Assembly: GCA_023213315.1 (NCBI GenBank)
Contig: JAKCPI010003285.1
Coordinates: 62,001 to 126,000 of the forward strand
Reading direction: 5' to 3'
DNA: 64,000 bases
From: Euborellia annulipes
Lineage: Eukaryota; Arthropoda; Insecta; Dermaptera; Anisolabididae
Shown one piece after another: positions 1 through 11,769 of this stretch; within the stretch, counting starts at the first letter, position 1, and every line of letters starts with the position of its first letter. The position numbers and the translations under genes were made by a program. The notes under the pieces were generated by a model, which was not told the DNA's origin, searched no databases, and was given only the letters and a program-made list of their open reading frames with translations.

Positions 1-29
1 CCGTCATTGGTATGAGGGAACTTTTTTGT

Positions 30-150
30 CAAAGTTGCTTATGAGATGCTTTTTTTTTCAAATTTTATGCTTATTGAACATTCAAGATTTTTATGTCCTT
101 TTAAGCTTTTTTGTGCTTTTTTTTGTCCTGTCTTTAGTTATTAAACTTGA
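30..150 (+). repeat. Fragment of the GCATAAAA hAT-like family
   Basis: The block with 'gcttatgagatgc', repeated 'ttttatgctt' and 'gtcctgtctttagttat' matches 48,470-48,600 and, inverted, the complete element at 53,998-54,574. The terminal inverted repeat here is degraded, so this is a fragment rather than an element with defined ends. Confidence 0.55.
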
Positions 151-2040
151 AAATAATTGCATTCATCATAATCTAAAAATTAAAAACATTCGTTTAATAT
201 AGTATAATCTAATTTAAAATTCAAAATTATTTAAAATGAATAATTAATATAAGGTTAAACAGCTTAAAATATTAAAATTTAAAATAAAGGAAAACTAAAG
301 TTATGAATAATTATTAAATTTGAACTTAAATAATAAATAAACCTGAAAATAAAATAAACTGATTTATTTAATCAGTTTATTTTATTTAGAAATGATAAAA
401 ATTAGTATGATTTAAATGAATTGTTTTAAGAATAATTTAAAAAGGTAAAATAATAAGAATAAATAATGTTTTTATTTATTTATTTTTTTTTTTGTTAAAT
501 AATCACGAGAAGAATATTTAATTGAAGTGATTGGGTGAAGGAAAAATAGAATTTGTTGAGATAAGAAAGTATAAGCCTAAGTGAGAAGACATAAAGATGA
601 AATAAACTAAAGAATAAACCTGAACTAAACTAAACTAAGAAATAAATAATCGAAATAGAAACGAAATATTGAAAAGAAATAGTAAAAGTGATTAAAATAT
701 TAATAATTGTTAAAACCAATCTAATTAATAAAATTTATTTGCCCCTAACCCAAAATTAAATCACTAGAATATTTAATTTTGGGAAAGAATCTGGACTAGA
801 ATCTAGTCAATTATCTGTGATAACATCTGTGATTATTTACAATTTAGGATTAAGTAAAATTATTAACTGTGATATTTTTCAAATTAAAAATAATTATCCT
901 TTTTTTTTATTACTGAGTAATAATTTATTTATTGATTAATCCGTTATTTGTTTAAAAAAATTTGTAATATTGCCTGGTTTTTGAAAAAGAAAAAAAGTAT
1001 TTTTACAAAAATTCATTAAGATCAGGTGGTATTTAAAATAATTTTCTATCGTTGACCGAACAATAAAATATTTGCAGTTCTTTTGCGTTAACATCTGAAG
1101 TTATTTTTTTTTTTTTTTTTTTACTTGTCCGACCCCCAAATCAATAGATTCTGATTGTGATTCTGAGTCAATAGCCTGTTCTTTCAGCAAAGCTATACAT
1201 TTCTCTTTTTATTTTAATCCAGTAGAGAGAACTCTTCGAGGCTATTCCTAGTGTTGAGTACTGAGCCGTGCCTCAACACACCCCCATTTTTTTGGTGCTC
1301 AACATACTAATATATTAATACGTTAAGGGAATTAATGAGGCGGAGAAGTTAAAGGGATATGTCTAAATATTTAAGAATAGTAGATAGAAATTTAGTACTT
1401 TTTTCTTGGAATAAATAATGATTTATGCATTTTAATATAAAAATATACGAAATTTAATCAAAATCGTTAGAGACCTTTTTGATAAAATCGAAAAACTAAA
1501 AATAGAAATTAAAGTTCAAGAATTGATATTTTGCCAATGAGACCTAGCGCAATTGAAACCTTCCAATTTAAATTATAACTCTATTAAAATTCATCAAAAT
1601 CATTAGAGCAGAACTTAATATGACGAAGCCAATTAAACGGCCTGGGTCTCTTTTTTATTAGCCAAGACTAAAAAAGGCTCAAGTGGCCAGTTACTAATAA
1701 AGCCCTGATGACTTTTTCTTGCAACATTGATTCCAACATGGCTCGTATAGTTGAGTGGAACGTTTCTGATTCCGTTGGAGGCGCAAGCGAATCGCACACA
1801 GCCCCTCGGAAACTCATTTTCCCTTTAAGCAGGAAGCTTTTTAAAGCGAATTGATCACCATAATTTTTTATTCACACAAACTAATTTCTATCCTATCAAG
1901 GGGAATCTAATAAGGAAATCTGGTCGGGATTAATACATGGATAATAAATTACTTTCCTTTCAATGAATGTTAATGTTGCAAGTAAACTGAAGATTGATTT
2001 TCAAAATAAAAAGAGAATTATTTTACTTTTATTAGGATAT
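151..2040. other. AT-rich stretch without recognisable gene
   Basis: Very A/T-rich, with a long poly-T near 1,095 and stop codons in all frames at short intervals. A slightly GC-richer patch at 1,720-1,850 is not recognised. Nothing else is supported. Confidence 0.7.
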
Positions 2041-2041
2041 T

Positions 2042-2105
2042 GATATATTCTTCTTCTTCTGTCCTCGCCTTATTCCCTCGATGCGGGGTCGGCGGGCAAA
2101 GTCAA
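2042..2105 (-). repeat. Possible 3' terminal stub of a retroelement with GAA tail
   Basis: On the minus strand a GC-rich block ('gccgaccccgcatcgaggg') is followed by 'aataaggcgaggacag' and a short (GAA)n tail. A unique block ending in a simple-repeat tail is typical of severely 5'-truncated LINE insertions. No coding sequence remains, so the class is inferred. Confidence 0.3.
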
Positions 2106-2219
2106 TTTTGAGAAAATTGAAAAAACTTACAAAGCACATGTACATCTGTAAGGTCTTAGTACCAGAATCTTTCCATATGATATTTAATATTTTCTAGTCA
2201 GCTTGCAGACGTTCATCTT

Positions 2220-2865
2220 CGGCAAAAAAAAAATTGTTTTAAGAAAAACATTGGTTAAAAAAAAACACATACCGCACATTTCTGGGATTTTCACACCATA
2301 TTTTTTTTGTGTTTACATATATTTAGTTTCCGCCAGTAGGCCCTACTTTAGATAGAAATAAACATGTATAATAAAATTTATAAACATGGGAAAATATTTA
2401 TATTTTGTTACCATAGCAACAATTTCTCTTTTTCTATGACGTAAAAGAGTAAAATGTGTTAAAAATAATTTTGAGGACAAAATGAGAATACACCTTTTAA
2501 AGAGTATCTAAAAAAATAATCGATTTTTAATCAAAATTGTTAGAGCGAATTTTGAGAAAATCATATAAAAACTTAAAAAGTATATCAGTAAAGCACTAGT
2601 AGCTACTCTATAGCCGATTTTATTTAAAAGGTTATTTTTGCCTTATTTATTGGTCTAAATATCAAATTTCAACCTCCTCGCTCTTTTCGTTCTTGAGATA
2701 TTTTGTTCCGACACAGACAGATCATTATGAAGCACTCAATTTTTTGAATTCAAGATACCTCAAAACGTGTATTTCCATCAAAATCACAACATGGAATTTT
2801 TCACATGAACCAATACTAAGTCTCTTTTCTATATACCCTAGTATACAGATAAGTAAAATGAGTTC
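2220..2865 (+). repeat. Dispersed repeat R1, copy 1
   Basis: R1 is defined by blocks in a fixed order: 'gtttccgcc', 'gttaccatggcaacc', 'aaaatgagaatacac', 'gattttgagaaaatc', a block near 'agtaaagtactagtac', 'tttcaacctcctagctc', 'cacagacagacc', 'gacctcaaaacatg' and 'ctctctatatatttc'. This copy keeps the order with many substitutions. No coding potential is seen. Confidence 0.7.
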
Positions 2866-3411
2866 TGACAAGAGTAGGTCTATATACAAGACTATCTAGT
2901 ATAAAAAGAATAAACTTATTTATTCGATGTGGGTCTTGCGACATGAATTAACTGCCCGCCCTCATCTTAAGGTTTTTTTTTAATTGTATTTTTATCTGGG
3001 CCCTGATGAAAAATCATCAGGATTGAGGACCACTTTGTTCATTAAGTGATGGATAGACCTGGGGAGAGAATTAATTCATTGCAGTTATTTATCAAAGGGT
3101 CTCGTTAAATAGTCTCACTAAATTGCCAAAGGGGCCTGTGTACTAATTATTTTCCAAGTAGTGCCTAATTACAATGCCAAGGCTAACATTACTATCATAT
3201 TTCATTTGTCTCTTAATTTAGAAAATCTTACTATTATTATCTGGAAAATTAATTTATTCTAATATAAACAAACGTCTATAGAACGGACAGAATAAAGGAA
3301 ATTTTGGTCTAAATTAACAAAAAAGAAGATATTTCCGTTTAATTCAAATTTCATAGATAAATTTCTAAACTATCGAGCCTAGGCTTTAGTTAAAAAGTTG
3401 TATTAAATAAT
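2866..3411. other. Non-coding AT-rich stretch
   Basis: No gene seen. A small perfect palindrome (cctgatga aaaa tcatcagg) lies near 3,003. Confidence 0.65.
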
Positions 3412-3482
3412 AATCAAGAGTCGCGGGAGCGACTCGTCGCCGAGCAAGGAAAAAGCAAAAGAAAGCAAAGAAACTTTTAATG
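3412..3482 (+). repeat. Conserved 65-bp dispersed repeat S65, copy 1
   Basis: The block starts 'aatcaagagtcgcggg', contains the hairpin gagtcgc-ggga-gcgactc, and runs through 'gtcgccgagcaagg' into a purine-rich AAAGC tract ending near 'aaacttttaat'. Nearly identical copies are at 23,760 and 59,448 in otherwise unrelated DNA. Its ends are weakly inverted (aagagt/actctt). Function and class are unknown. Confidence 0.75.
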
Positions 3483-4166
3483 CTTCCATTTAGGGCAGGT
3501 TTTTTCATATTTGGGTAGAAACAAAACCTATGGGTAGTGTGCAATGCAGAAACCCTCTTCCAGGGATTAAACTCTCTTCAGTATTAAGGGTTTTTTGAAG
3601 TTTTCTACTTAATAAAGACATAACATATAAAAATTATTAAAAATTGAAATTAATTTAAATAAATATTATAAATTAAAATAATTATTTTTTTAACTAAAAT
3701 TTAAAAATTAAAATGCTTTAGTTGAAGCTGAAGTTAGCTTCGTCTGGCCAGAGGGAGTTGGCCATCCCTCGAACATAGTTTCCACTTGGATATTAGAATA
3801 CATTCAAACAATCATCTTCAATTCCTTGTCAAAATTTAATCCTGACTGACATAAAATGAATAATAACAAAAAAAGGGATAGAATGAAGAATGCCTCTATT
3901 ATTTTTATGCGTGAAGTTAGGATGCTGGTGCCAGGCTTGTGTTTCTAATATCACCACTTTGGTAAATCGTATCCAGAACTTTTGGCTCGGGCTAATTTAG
4001 CAGAGACCTTGGCTAAAAATTCAACATATATACATATACATATACTCGAATGCTGGCTTATGCAAATTGAAAACAAAATGGCTACCTCTGATACTAGTGG
4101 CCCTAACCTTTAACATATTAAAAATATTTATCACGAATGTGTTTATTAAAGCTTTTGTGGTTTGAA
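3483..4166. other. Non-coding AT-rich stretch
   Basis: Short ORFs only. Patches of moderate GC at 3,720-3,790 and 3,900-4,020 have no recognisable product. Confidence 0.6.
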
Positions 4167-4285
4167 ATATTATTAGGAGAATTTTTATTATAGACCACAT
4201 ATTTGTATTAAGTTTTTATATATTTTTAATAAATATTTAATACAAATATGTGGTCTATAATTAAAAATTCTCCTAATAATAATAT
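4167..4285. repeat. Long hairpin with about 44-bp arms
   Basis: 'attaggagaattttta' and 'tatagaccacatatttg' at 4,167-4,210 recur as the reverse complement at 4,238-4,285, with a 27-nt A/T loop and one 3-nt indel. It resembles a small foldback MITE. Confidence 0.8.
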
Positions 4286-4632
4286 TGAAAAAATATCACA
4301 TCTCATCACTTTATTGTTAAAAGGAGTTGAATCCAGGGGCGCCGGAACGAATTTGAATCAGGGGGGGGGGGGCAAAAAATTTTTTTTAGAAAATTAAAAT
4401 AATTTAATATATTCAAATAGTATAAAACAAAAACAATTCTACTATAAACCTTTAAAAATTTTTAATAAAATCACAATTTTAATAAAATTAAAATTTTAAA
4501 AAATTTGCTAGCGATTTTATCAAAAATTTTTTTAGGCTATATCTATACTATTTGAAGGAAATAAATATTTTTAATTTTCTTCTTTTAATTCAATATAAAA
4601 TGTTTTTAGATATTAGAAATACAATAGGGTCT

Positions 4633-5055
4633 ATATAGGCCAGTCAATAAAGACAAAAAAAGCCTCAAATCGCAAAACCTAAATTATTGCTGCATTTTTG
4701 GTATGTTATTTGGAAACCACATTTTGCAATTAAAAAAAAGTTGTGCTTCCCGCGTAATGCGAGAAAAACAGCGTAATTTCCGGACTTTTTTCAGTTTTAA
4801 TTCAAAAACTATGGGCTTTTTGACATTAAGTGCTTATACCATTTTGAAAGTATATTAAATTTTAAACAATTCAAGCCAAAGTACAGCTCCGTATCTCTAA
4901 TAGTTTTTGAAATATGATGATTGAAAAATTGAATTGATTGAAAACTTTTTTTTGATTGTAAAATGTGGTTTCACACTCCCCTAAGGGGTCCAAATAACAT
5001 ACCAAAAATGCAGCAATACTTCGTTTTGCGATTTAAATGTCGATATAGACTGGCC
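4633..5055. mobile_element. Nested inverted-repeat element
   Basis: 'taggccagtc' followed by 'aaatcgcaaaac', 'attgctgcatttttgg' and 'tatgttatttgg' near the left end recurs in reverse complement at the right end, with about 100-bp imperfect arms. The interior is non-coding. The superfamily is not assignable. Confidence 0.65.
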
Positions 5056-5061
5056 TAATAT

Positions 5062-5378
5062 CAGCGTTTTCCAAACTGTGAGGCGCCCTTAGGGAGGCGC
5101 GGACTAGTCTAAGGGGAGGCGCGAATATTGGCCACCAAGATCAATTTTCCAAATGATTGCTAGTTTTATAAATAAAATAATTTTAATGATTCTGGGACGG
5201 AGTTTTTAATTAAAATAATAAATATGAATAAATAAAAAAAATATTTTTATATAAATTTAAATTTTTTAGTATTAAAAATTTTTGTTTTTGTATTATTTTA
5301 TTAAATGTGCAGGAGAGGGGGCGTCATACGATTAAATATTTTTAAGGGAGGCGTTGTAATATTGTTTGGAAACCACTG
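5062..5378. mobile_element. Nested hAT-like MITE
   Basis: Ends CAGCGTTTTCCAAAC and GTTTGGAAACCACTG form a 15-bp inverted repeat with two mismatches. Flanks CCTAATAT/GTTTATAT do not give a clean duplication, so assignment rests on end sequence only. Repeated 'gaggcgc' motifs lie inside. Confidence 0.6.
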
Positions 5379-5557
5379 GTTTATATAAAATATTTTGGAA
5401 AAAAATGAATTTCTTACTATTTTAATTTAGGAAGATTTTATTTTTCAAAATTAAAAATGTACCATTTTTACAAATAAATGAAATAAAAGAAGACATATTG
5501 TCCCTTGCAATGTACCCGTGCCCCCCCCCCCCCAGTTTCTGCGCCTATGGTTGAATC

Positions 5558-6225
5558 AAAAAAAAATAACAAATACATCCACTTCTTTTTAAAATAAAAT
5601 GATGGGATAAAAAATAAAAAAATAAATTATTTTTTCCTAAACCCATAAATTTATTAAAATTAAATAATTAAATATTTTAAAATTATTTTTCAGTTTAAAA
5701 AAAAAAAAAAAGAAAAATATTTTTAAAGGTCAAAGAAAAATTCGAAGGCATTTTTGACTTGAACAGTCTGAGACATAAGGCAATTGGAGCAATTACAATA
5801 ATAATATAATATTAATCCCGAGATTCAAACTGGGAATTAAGACCAGAGTGAAAGGACAAGCCAAGAGGAAAGAAAATTTTTTTTTTACAGATTTGTATGC
5901 TATGTTATTTAATAATATTTATGGGGTGTTACTGTAATAAGGAGAGATAATTCAGAAGATATTAAATTGTAATTAGTTTTGGAAACGATGTAACACCTGT
6001 TTTATCAAACTACAAAAGAAATTCTCGAATAGATATTAAATTGGTCTGAATAAAAAGTACCTATAAATATATGTCGGGGCATAATAACCGCCATTTTTTT
6101 TACTAAATATATTTCTGGAATGTATTGACCAATTGAGTTGGAATTTTGTAATGAACTCAGTTTGAAAAAAATTCAAATCGGTTCAAGAAATAAAAATTAT
6201 TTAGTAAAAAAAAGATGGTGGATAA
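5558..6225. other. Non-coding, with a weak inverted-repeat element at 6,085-6,222
   Basis: 'ccgccattttttttac' near 6,090 pairs with 'gtaaaaaaaagatggtgg' near 6,205, suggesting a decayed MITE. No gene is seen in the rest. Confidence 0.5.
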
Positions 6226-6233
6226 CTGATGAG

Positions 6234-6810
6234 CAGGGCCGTAACTAGGCAGGTGCAACAGGTGCACCCGCACAGGGCCCAGGGATCTAGGGGGTCCTAA
6301 AACGAAAGTGCTAATTGAATTTTCTTTACAAATATGTTTTACAAAAATTTTATTCGAGATTTTAAAATAAAATAATTTTATTTAAAATAACCCTGAAATT
6401 ATACATTGTATATAATATTTAACATTTTATTTAATATATAGTTTTAAATAATTCATCAAATAAAAGAAAAATTATTTTAAAATATTTAAATTTAAATTTA
6501 TAATAAAAAAACTAAACTTTTTCATGATCTCTGATATCAGAAAAAGAAATATTTTAAATTTTTCTGATACACTTGACCGCCCCCCCCGCATCGGGGGTTT
6601 GCGGGGATGTACGTTACGCCACTGCATAAAGAAGAGCGACAATTGAATGAAAATTTAATATTCTTATCATATAAATAATGTAATATATTTTTGTGTACAA
6701 TAAATTTTGCATATGATATCTATTTGAACTATAATTACTTTTTCCCAAAAAATATAGGGGCCCTAAAAAAATTTTTGCACAGGGCCCTAAAAAAGCTAGT
6801 TACGGCCCTG
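6234..6810. mobile_element. hAT-like element with perfect 15-bp ends
   Basis: CAGGGCCGTAACTAG at the left and its exact reverse complement at the right are flanked by CTGATGAG and CTAATGAG (7 of 8 bases). 'cacagggccc' occurs near both ends. A foreign hAT-type end (gttacgccactg, about 6,613-6,624) lies inside. No transposase ORF. Confidence 0.8.
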
Positions 6811-7393
6811 CTAATGAGAGAGGGGTTTCCAGAATATTTTTATAGGAAATTTTCACCAAAATAACCACCCACTTAATTATCTTCACTCATTACAAAAACA
6901 CACTTTAATGAAAACTCAAAGATCTTATTTGAATTATTAAAAAAGTTATTTTTTATATGATTGACTCAAAAGATTTCAAAAGCAATTTTCAATACAAATT
7001 GAATGTTTTTTTATTTCTCTTATAAATTATATCTTGATTGTCCTGTGATGATATATTTAAATTATATATCATAATATGATAGCCACATCACTTCTAATGA
7101 GAACATAAATGAGTTTATGTCCTTCCTTCATCCCTTCACATTTTCCTATTATTACGTTATCAGCTCTATCAACAACATGTTCCAAATAGTAAGCAGCAAA
7201 AATTAAACTCTTTCGTATATCAACTATAATATAACATAAATAATTAGATGAGAATAATTAACTATTTTCAAAACATCTGTTGATTGTTCTGAAGATGATT
7301 CCATTTTCGAAATATCTACAAATAAATGGATAATACGCAAAAGTATTTATTTTTGGCCGACGGTCCTTAGAATTAAAATGATTTTCCTTACGG
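6811..7393. other. Non-coding AT-rich stretch
   Basis: No gene. At 7,289-7,312 a CTGAAGA ... GAAAT arrangement resembles the hammerhead-related repeats elsewhere in the window, but its stem II hardly pairs. Confidence 0.5.
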
Positions 7394-7401
7394 CCATATA
7401 C

Positions 7402-7618
7402 CAGGGGCGTATATGAGGGTGGGGGGGGGGCGAGGGGCCCCCCGAAATTTCCCAAATCCATTAACATATATACGGGTATACAGTGAGCAGGGGGTATATA
7501 ATGGGGGCCAAGGAGGCCGCCCCCCCCCCCCCCCCATAAAAAATTGCTTCTAACTAAAAAAAAGTTAAAATGGATTTCACGGCAGGATGAAAAATTTTGA
7601 ATTTCTATATACGCCCCT
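7402..7618. mobile_element. hAT-like MITE
   Basis: Left end CAGGGGCGTATATGAG and right end TATATACGCCCCT are inverted, with flanking duplication CCATATAC at 7,394-7,401 and 7,619-7,626. The terminal G of the right end appears lost. A second G-rich end-like segment near 7,488 suggests nesting. Confidence 0.75.
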
Positions 7619-7626
7619 CCATATAC

Positions 7627-8550
7627 AAATATTATATACTCGGATATATTAATATTTTTTGGCAGATTGGCTTGATCTAGTCAAAAATATTTGTGAGAAA
7701 AGTTTTTCAAAATTTCTTTTCAAATCAACTTGTAGATTATTTTAATATATATTTATTTATTTTTTTAAAGTTCAGCTATTAAAATGAAAATTAATCCACT
7801 CTAATTAAGTTACTTGACTTAGTTTTATTTTAAGCTCCAAATTAAGTATGAATCAGCTCTATTGTATTAAGAAGGCCATTTTTCAGACAATAAAATTTAT
7901 ATTATTTTGAAATTTTTTATTTGGTTCGGTACAGTACGTATACTTAACGCTTGGTTGGAGTGAGTGTATACTCTCACTCTAACCACCCTATCCCAAAATT
8001 TAAATTTACTATTGTAATTTAATTTTCCCATATCCTTATAATTTCTTAGATTATGAGAGTCCATTAAAAATAGTTGGAAATAAGAATTAAAAAAAAATTT
8101 CAGTCTTATCTAACATTTCTAAACAAGTCACGTATCAAGCAGGTTCTTTTACTTAAAAAAGTAAAAAGGCGAATGAATAAAAAAAATAATAAAATAAAAT
8201 AGAAATTAAAAATATTTGTTTTTAAAAATACGGTAAATTATTAAATAGTTTTTTTTTTTTTTTTACTTTTTGATTGTTTATTGCTTTTTCGTGCCTATAA
8301 ATATAATTATAATATTTATATGCATTTGTGTGTAAGTGTGGAGGGGGAGGATGTTACTAAACTTTGAAATACTGAACTTACCCTCCGGGACAGTGAAGGT
8401 CACTCGAACCTCCTTGCAAGAAAACATGTCTCTTATCAAATGATAATAAAAGAATTTGGAAAGAAAATTAATATTATATTAATAAAATATTCAGGTTGAT
8501 ATTTTAAGTAAAAATTTTAGCCCGTCAAGTCTGACTGCGGCCCTGTGTAT
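7627..8550. other. Non-coding AT-rich stretch
   Basis: No gene or defined element seen. A G-rich patch occurs at 8,330-8,360. Confidence 0.6.
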
Positions 8551-8911
8551 ACATTCAGACAAAAAGTATCCGGAAATTTTAATTTAAATTCCCGGGGTAA
8601 ATGATATTTCAAACAAATGTATTTTGTTAAGTTGATAGGACTGTCCTTAATTAACTATGCCAATATGAGCTCGATCTGTCAACAAGTTTGTTTACAGCAG
8701 CTGCTTAAGTAGGTACACCACACTAGTGCGTTGCGATTTTCAGTATGGATAAAAATATTGAACAAAGAATTTGCCTGAAATTTTGTGTTTCTAACCAAAT
8801 TTCGTGTGCGGAATCGTTGCGAATGTTGGAAAAGGCTTACAGTGATTCAGTTTTATCAAAAACACAAGCCTACGAGTGGTACAAAGCCTTCAAAGACGGT
8901 CGAAAGATCGT
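8551..8911 (+). pseudogene. Mariner transposase, N-terminal fragment
   Basis: From the ATG at 8,745 about 55 codons read as the helix-turn-helix region of mariner-type transposases (Mos1/SETMAR type): 'QRICLKFCVSNQISCAESL', then 'LSKTQAYEWYKAFKDGR'. That domain binds the terminal repeats in the family. The sequence then runs into 'gttaggcaccccc', which belongs to another repeat, so the catalytic DDD domain is missing. 'cagacaaaaagtatccgg' at about 8,558 may be the 5' terminal repeat, followed by a 5' leader. The retained frame has no stops, so truncation was probably recent or the stub is short enough to escape. Confidence 0.8.
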
Positions 8912-8929
8912 ATATTTAAGTTAGGCACC

Positions 8930-9175
8930 CCCAGGGCCGCACACAGGGGGGCAGGGGGGCTATATCCCTGGGGCCCGGGCCCTCCGAGGGCCGGACCCAT
9001 TGCGCTCCCACCTTAAAATTCAAATAAAAAATAATTTTCAAGGTTAAAATTTCAATTAAAAAAAATCATTTTCTTGAAATTTTTTTCTTCAGGGGGCCCG
9101 GGCCACTTAAGCTCAAATCTTAAAATTTCAATTTAAAAAAATCATTTTCTTGAAATTTTTTCCTCTATATTCTAG
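8930..9175. repeat. G/C-rich repeat fragment (CAGGGCCGCACAC end)
   Basis: The block begins CAGGGCCGCACACAGG, as in hAT-type ends, followed by 'gggcccgggccc'. A 38-bp segment (aaaatcattttcttgaaat core) occurs twice inside, near 9,065 and 9,145. No matching right end found. Confidence 0.45.
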
Positions 9176-9465
9176 GAATAACTTCCAAAATATTATGTTA
9201 TAAACAATAACCGCTTTTGGTTTTATACAAAACAATACGTTTACATTGTAATAAAAATGGTTAATTAAACATTTACTTTTTGGCCGACTTTCAAAATTAG
9301 CTGGTAATATAGAAACATTGATTTTCTGGTTAAAAACAGTACCAAAAAATTATAAACCAGAACATATCTTTATTATACGTTGCAAAAAAAAAAAAAAAAA
9401 AAAAACACCCAGGCTTGATAATTGAATGTTTTCAATAAAATATTCAGTATAATATATAGAAAGAG

Positions 9466-9550
9466 GAGGCGATTAGCCGAGGGGATAAAGCAGTTAAGCT
9501 TATAATCCTGAGCTGAATACAACTCGAGTTCAAATCCACCTCATGGCAAT
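9466..9550 (+). repeat. tRNA-derived SINE head
   Basis: 'attagccgaggggat' fits a pol III A box (TRGCnnAGYGG) and 'gagttcaaatccacc' fits a B box, about 45 nt apart, with complementary acceptor-like ends (gaggagg/ccacctc). The anticodon arm is poor, so this is a SINE head rather than a working tRNA. A 'cctcctgaggaagg' body follows to about 9,710. Confidence 0.6.
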
Positions 9551-9829
9551 AAATTTTCTAACTCTATTTGAGATTTGCCTCCTCCTGAGGAAGGAAACGG
9601 GAACCCACCTCAGTATCATTCCCATGAGAGTTACTCTTCAGAGTAACCACAACGTGTCAAGTCTGACACTAATGACTCAGAAGAAGAATATAGAAAGAAA
9701 GTATGACCTTGGCAAAAGAAAGAGTAATAGTACTTTACAAATTTGCTTTTTGAGTTTTTTTTTTTCGACGAGTCGTTGGAATAAAATAAGCATATATAAT
9801 AGTTAATCTAGTAAATATAGTATTCGGAA

Positions 9830-10725
9830 TTAATTCTGAGCCGCCCGTTTAATAAACGCAAACAAATATAAGCTTGTCATTTCATCAGTTCGTTAAGAAG
9901 TTGAATATTCGGCTGGCAGCGGGGCTCCAGGGCATTTGCTGGCAAACCAAGCGCTGATTTAAATTCGTGAAATTTTGAATAATTCGTGAACACTAAGTTT
10001 CGTCAATCGAGTTGCTTATCTTCAAAATATCTTGTCTTCTTTCCAAGAGAGAAATTGATTCAGACTATACAAGAGTGTAATCTTGTAAGAATTAAAATCC
10101 TGATTTAAATCAGTAAATAAAACGCCCACAATAATAACCAGATGCTAATTTTTTTATGCTTATTAAATTTTTGTTACTCTGCATTTCTCTTGAATTTAAC
10201 TCTTTTTTTTTTAATTTTCTATAAGGGAAATGAGTTTACAAGTTTATCCAAGCGAGTGAAAAATTAATTTTATCCTTGTTGCGTTTCATGTCAGGGCAAT
10301 ATTTACATATTCAATACAAATATTGTATTTGCTTCTGTGACTGCTAATTGAAATTATGACAACATGAGTGATATCTCGAGTCGCCCAAGGCATGTTACCC
10401 GGGATTTTGGTCAACTTTAGCATTTGGTCTTGTCGGCCTTGAAGGCTTTTTTCAAAAACAAAATAGAACACAATAATTTAACAAATTCAAATGTTTTTTT
10501 AGAAAATTTAAATTTACTTGGTTTAAAAATTACGCTCGGCTTGGTGCACCCCACCCTTTTTTTTTTTTTTTTAAACATTCACACTTTTTTCTCATTCACA
10601 CTCACATTCACACAGTCTTTTCGGCAACTCAGGCCATTTAAGACTTTTTACGATATCCGTTATTAATAAATATACATATATGGGGTCCAGGCATTCTTAT
10701 TTAAGCCATTTGGTATCCAATTGGC
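9830..10725. other. Non-coding stretch
   Basis: No gene seen. A GC-moderate patch at 9,905-9,960 and a poly-T at 10,558 are the only distinctive parts. Confidence 0.55.
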
Positions 10726-10729
10726 TTAA

Positions 10730-10815
10730 ATAAAATCATCGGACTGCCTGGGGTCCGAACCCGCGACGTTTGGTATATGAGGTTAGCACGCTAACCTCTA
10801 CGCCATGCCCCGAGG
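10730..10815 (-). repeat. tRNA-derived SINE head (minus strand)
   Basis: The minus strand reads 'ggggcatggcgtagagg', an A-box match, then 'gcgggttcggacccc', a B-box match, about 45 nt later. The 'ttagcgtgctaacct' arm pairs internally. No clean acceptor stem, so this is a SINE head or tRNA-like pseudogene. Confidence 0.65.
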
Positions 10816-10867
10816 GCCACCCCACCCTTCTTTTATTAATTCTTTATATAGCGTCAGTGATCTGCTT

Positions 10868-10990
10868 CATATGAGAAAAATTTATTTCAATTGTATTGGC
10901 TACTAATCAATTGAAAAAATAGGCGCTGGTCTAAATGTCCTCCGATCCCGAAAAAGCCTTTAAATAAAATTTAAATAAAAGAAAATAATA
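10868..10990 (+). repeat. SINE body/tail, copy 1
   Basis: 'gagaaaaatttatttcaatt', 'attggctac', 'aatcaattgaaaaaatagg' and a terminal 'ccttaaataaa'-like tail match 20,690-20,800, 29,514-29,570 and 33,985-34,075. This copy lacks its own tRNA head. Confidence 0.7.
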
Positions 10991-11149
10991 ATAATAATTT
11001 AGAAAAATTTAATATTAGTGTAAATTTTTGAAATATTAAAGAAAGGGAAAAATGCTGAACCCCACATTTGATTTGTATTGATATTGAAATATTCGCATTA
11101 AATAAATGTAATAAAGTGAATTGTTTTTGGCTAATGTCTATTTTTTATT

Positions 11150-11510
11150 AATATATGAATTTTATTCGAAAAAGAAAAAGATTTAAATTCTGTTACCATG
11201 GCAACCATTTCTCCTATCTTTCCTATGATGTACATGAGTAAAGTGGTCTTCAGAAGATTTCAGCGACAAAATGAGAATATACATTTTTATATTATATAAT
11301 ATAATTTCAACCTCCTAGCTCATTTCCTTCATGGTTAAACATGTCCACACACACACCAGACCAATTTGCGGGATCCACTTTTTTGGACTCAGGGGACCTC
11401 AAAATATGTAGGCTATATCCATCAAAATCTCGACATCGAATTTTTGACATGAATCCAATTCTTTCTCTCTATATATATTTCATATATAGAGTAAGAGAAA
11501 GTAAAAATGA
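11150..11510 (+). repeat. R1 repeat, copy 2
   Basis: 'gttaccatggcaacc' at about 11,194 and the block 'cacacaccagaccaattt' to 'tatatttcatatatagagt' match R1 in order; the middle is deleted. Confidence 0.75.
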
Positions 11511-11769
11511 ATTAGAAAATAAATTTCGATCAACTTATTTTCATTTAATACTCTTAATTAATTGAAGATGCCGTTAATGAGTTAAATATTATTATTTTGA
11601 CTAGACTCAATTCATTTACATCTTAAAAAAATCAAAAATTCAAAAAATAGTTTATTCTATGATTGAACAGTTTCGACCAATTTTCTTTCCTTAATGTGAA
11701 TTTTACTTAGAAGTTTCACTTCTTTACTGTGTAGGATGAAAATAGGGTGATTATTTAATTACATTTTAT

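Larger units (their letters stand above)
4334..5549. mobile_element. hAT-like non-autonomous element, composite
   Basis: Ends CAGGGGCGC and GCGCCTATG are inverted with mismatches and are flanked by a perfect 8-bp duplication GTTGAATC (4,326-4,333 and 5,550-5,557). An 8-bp duplication with CA..TG ends is the hAT signature. No transposase is present. Two other inverted-repeat elements are nested inside (4,633-5,055 and 5,062-5,378). G and C runs lie just inside the ends. Confidence 0.75.

Noticed and set aside
7289..7312. CTGAAGA ... GAAAT as a working hammerhead
   Set aside because: Only the outer two pairs of stem II form and no stem I is visible; at best a decayed relative.
9466..9550. Functional tRNA gene
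   Set aside because: A and B boxes are good but the anticodon arm is not convincing and a SINE-like body follows; called a SINE head.
9583..9600. CTGAGGAAGGAAAC as a hammerhead core
   Set aside because: No stem II exists between the two core halves; it is part of a SINE-associated body.
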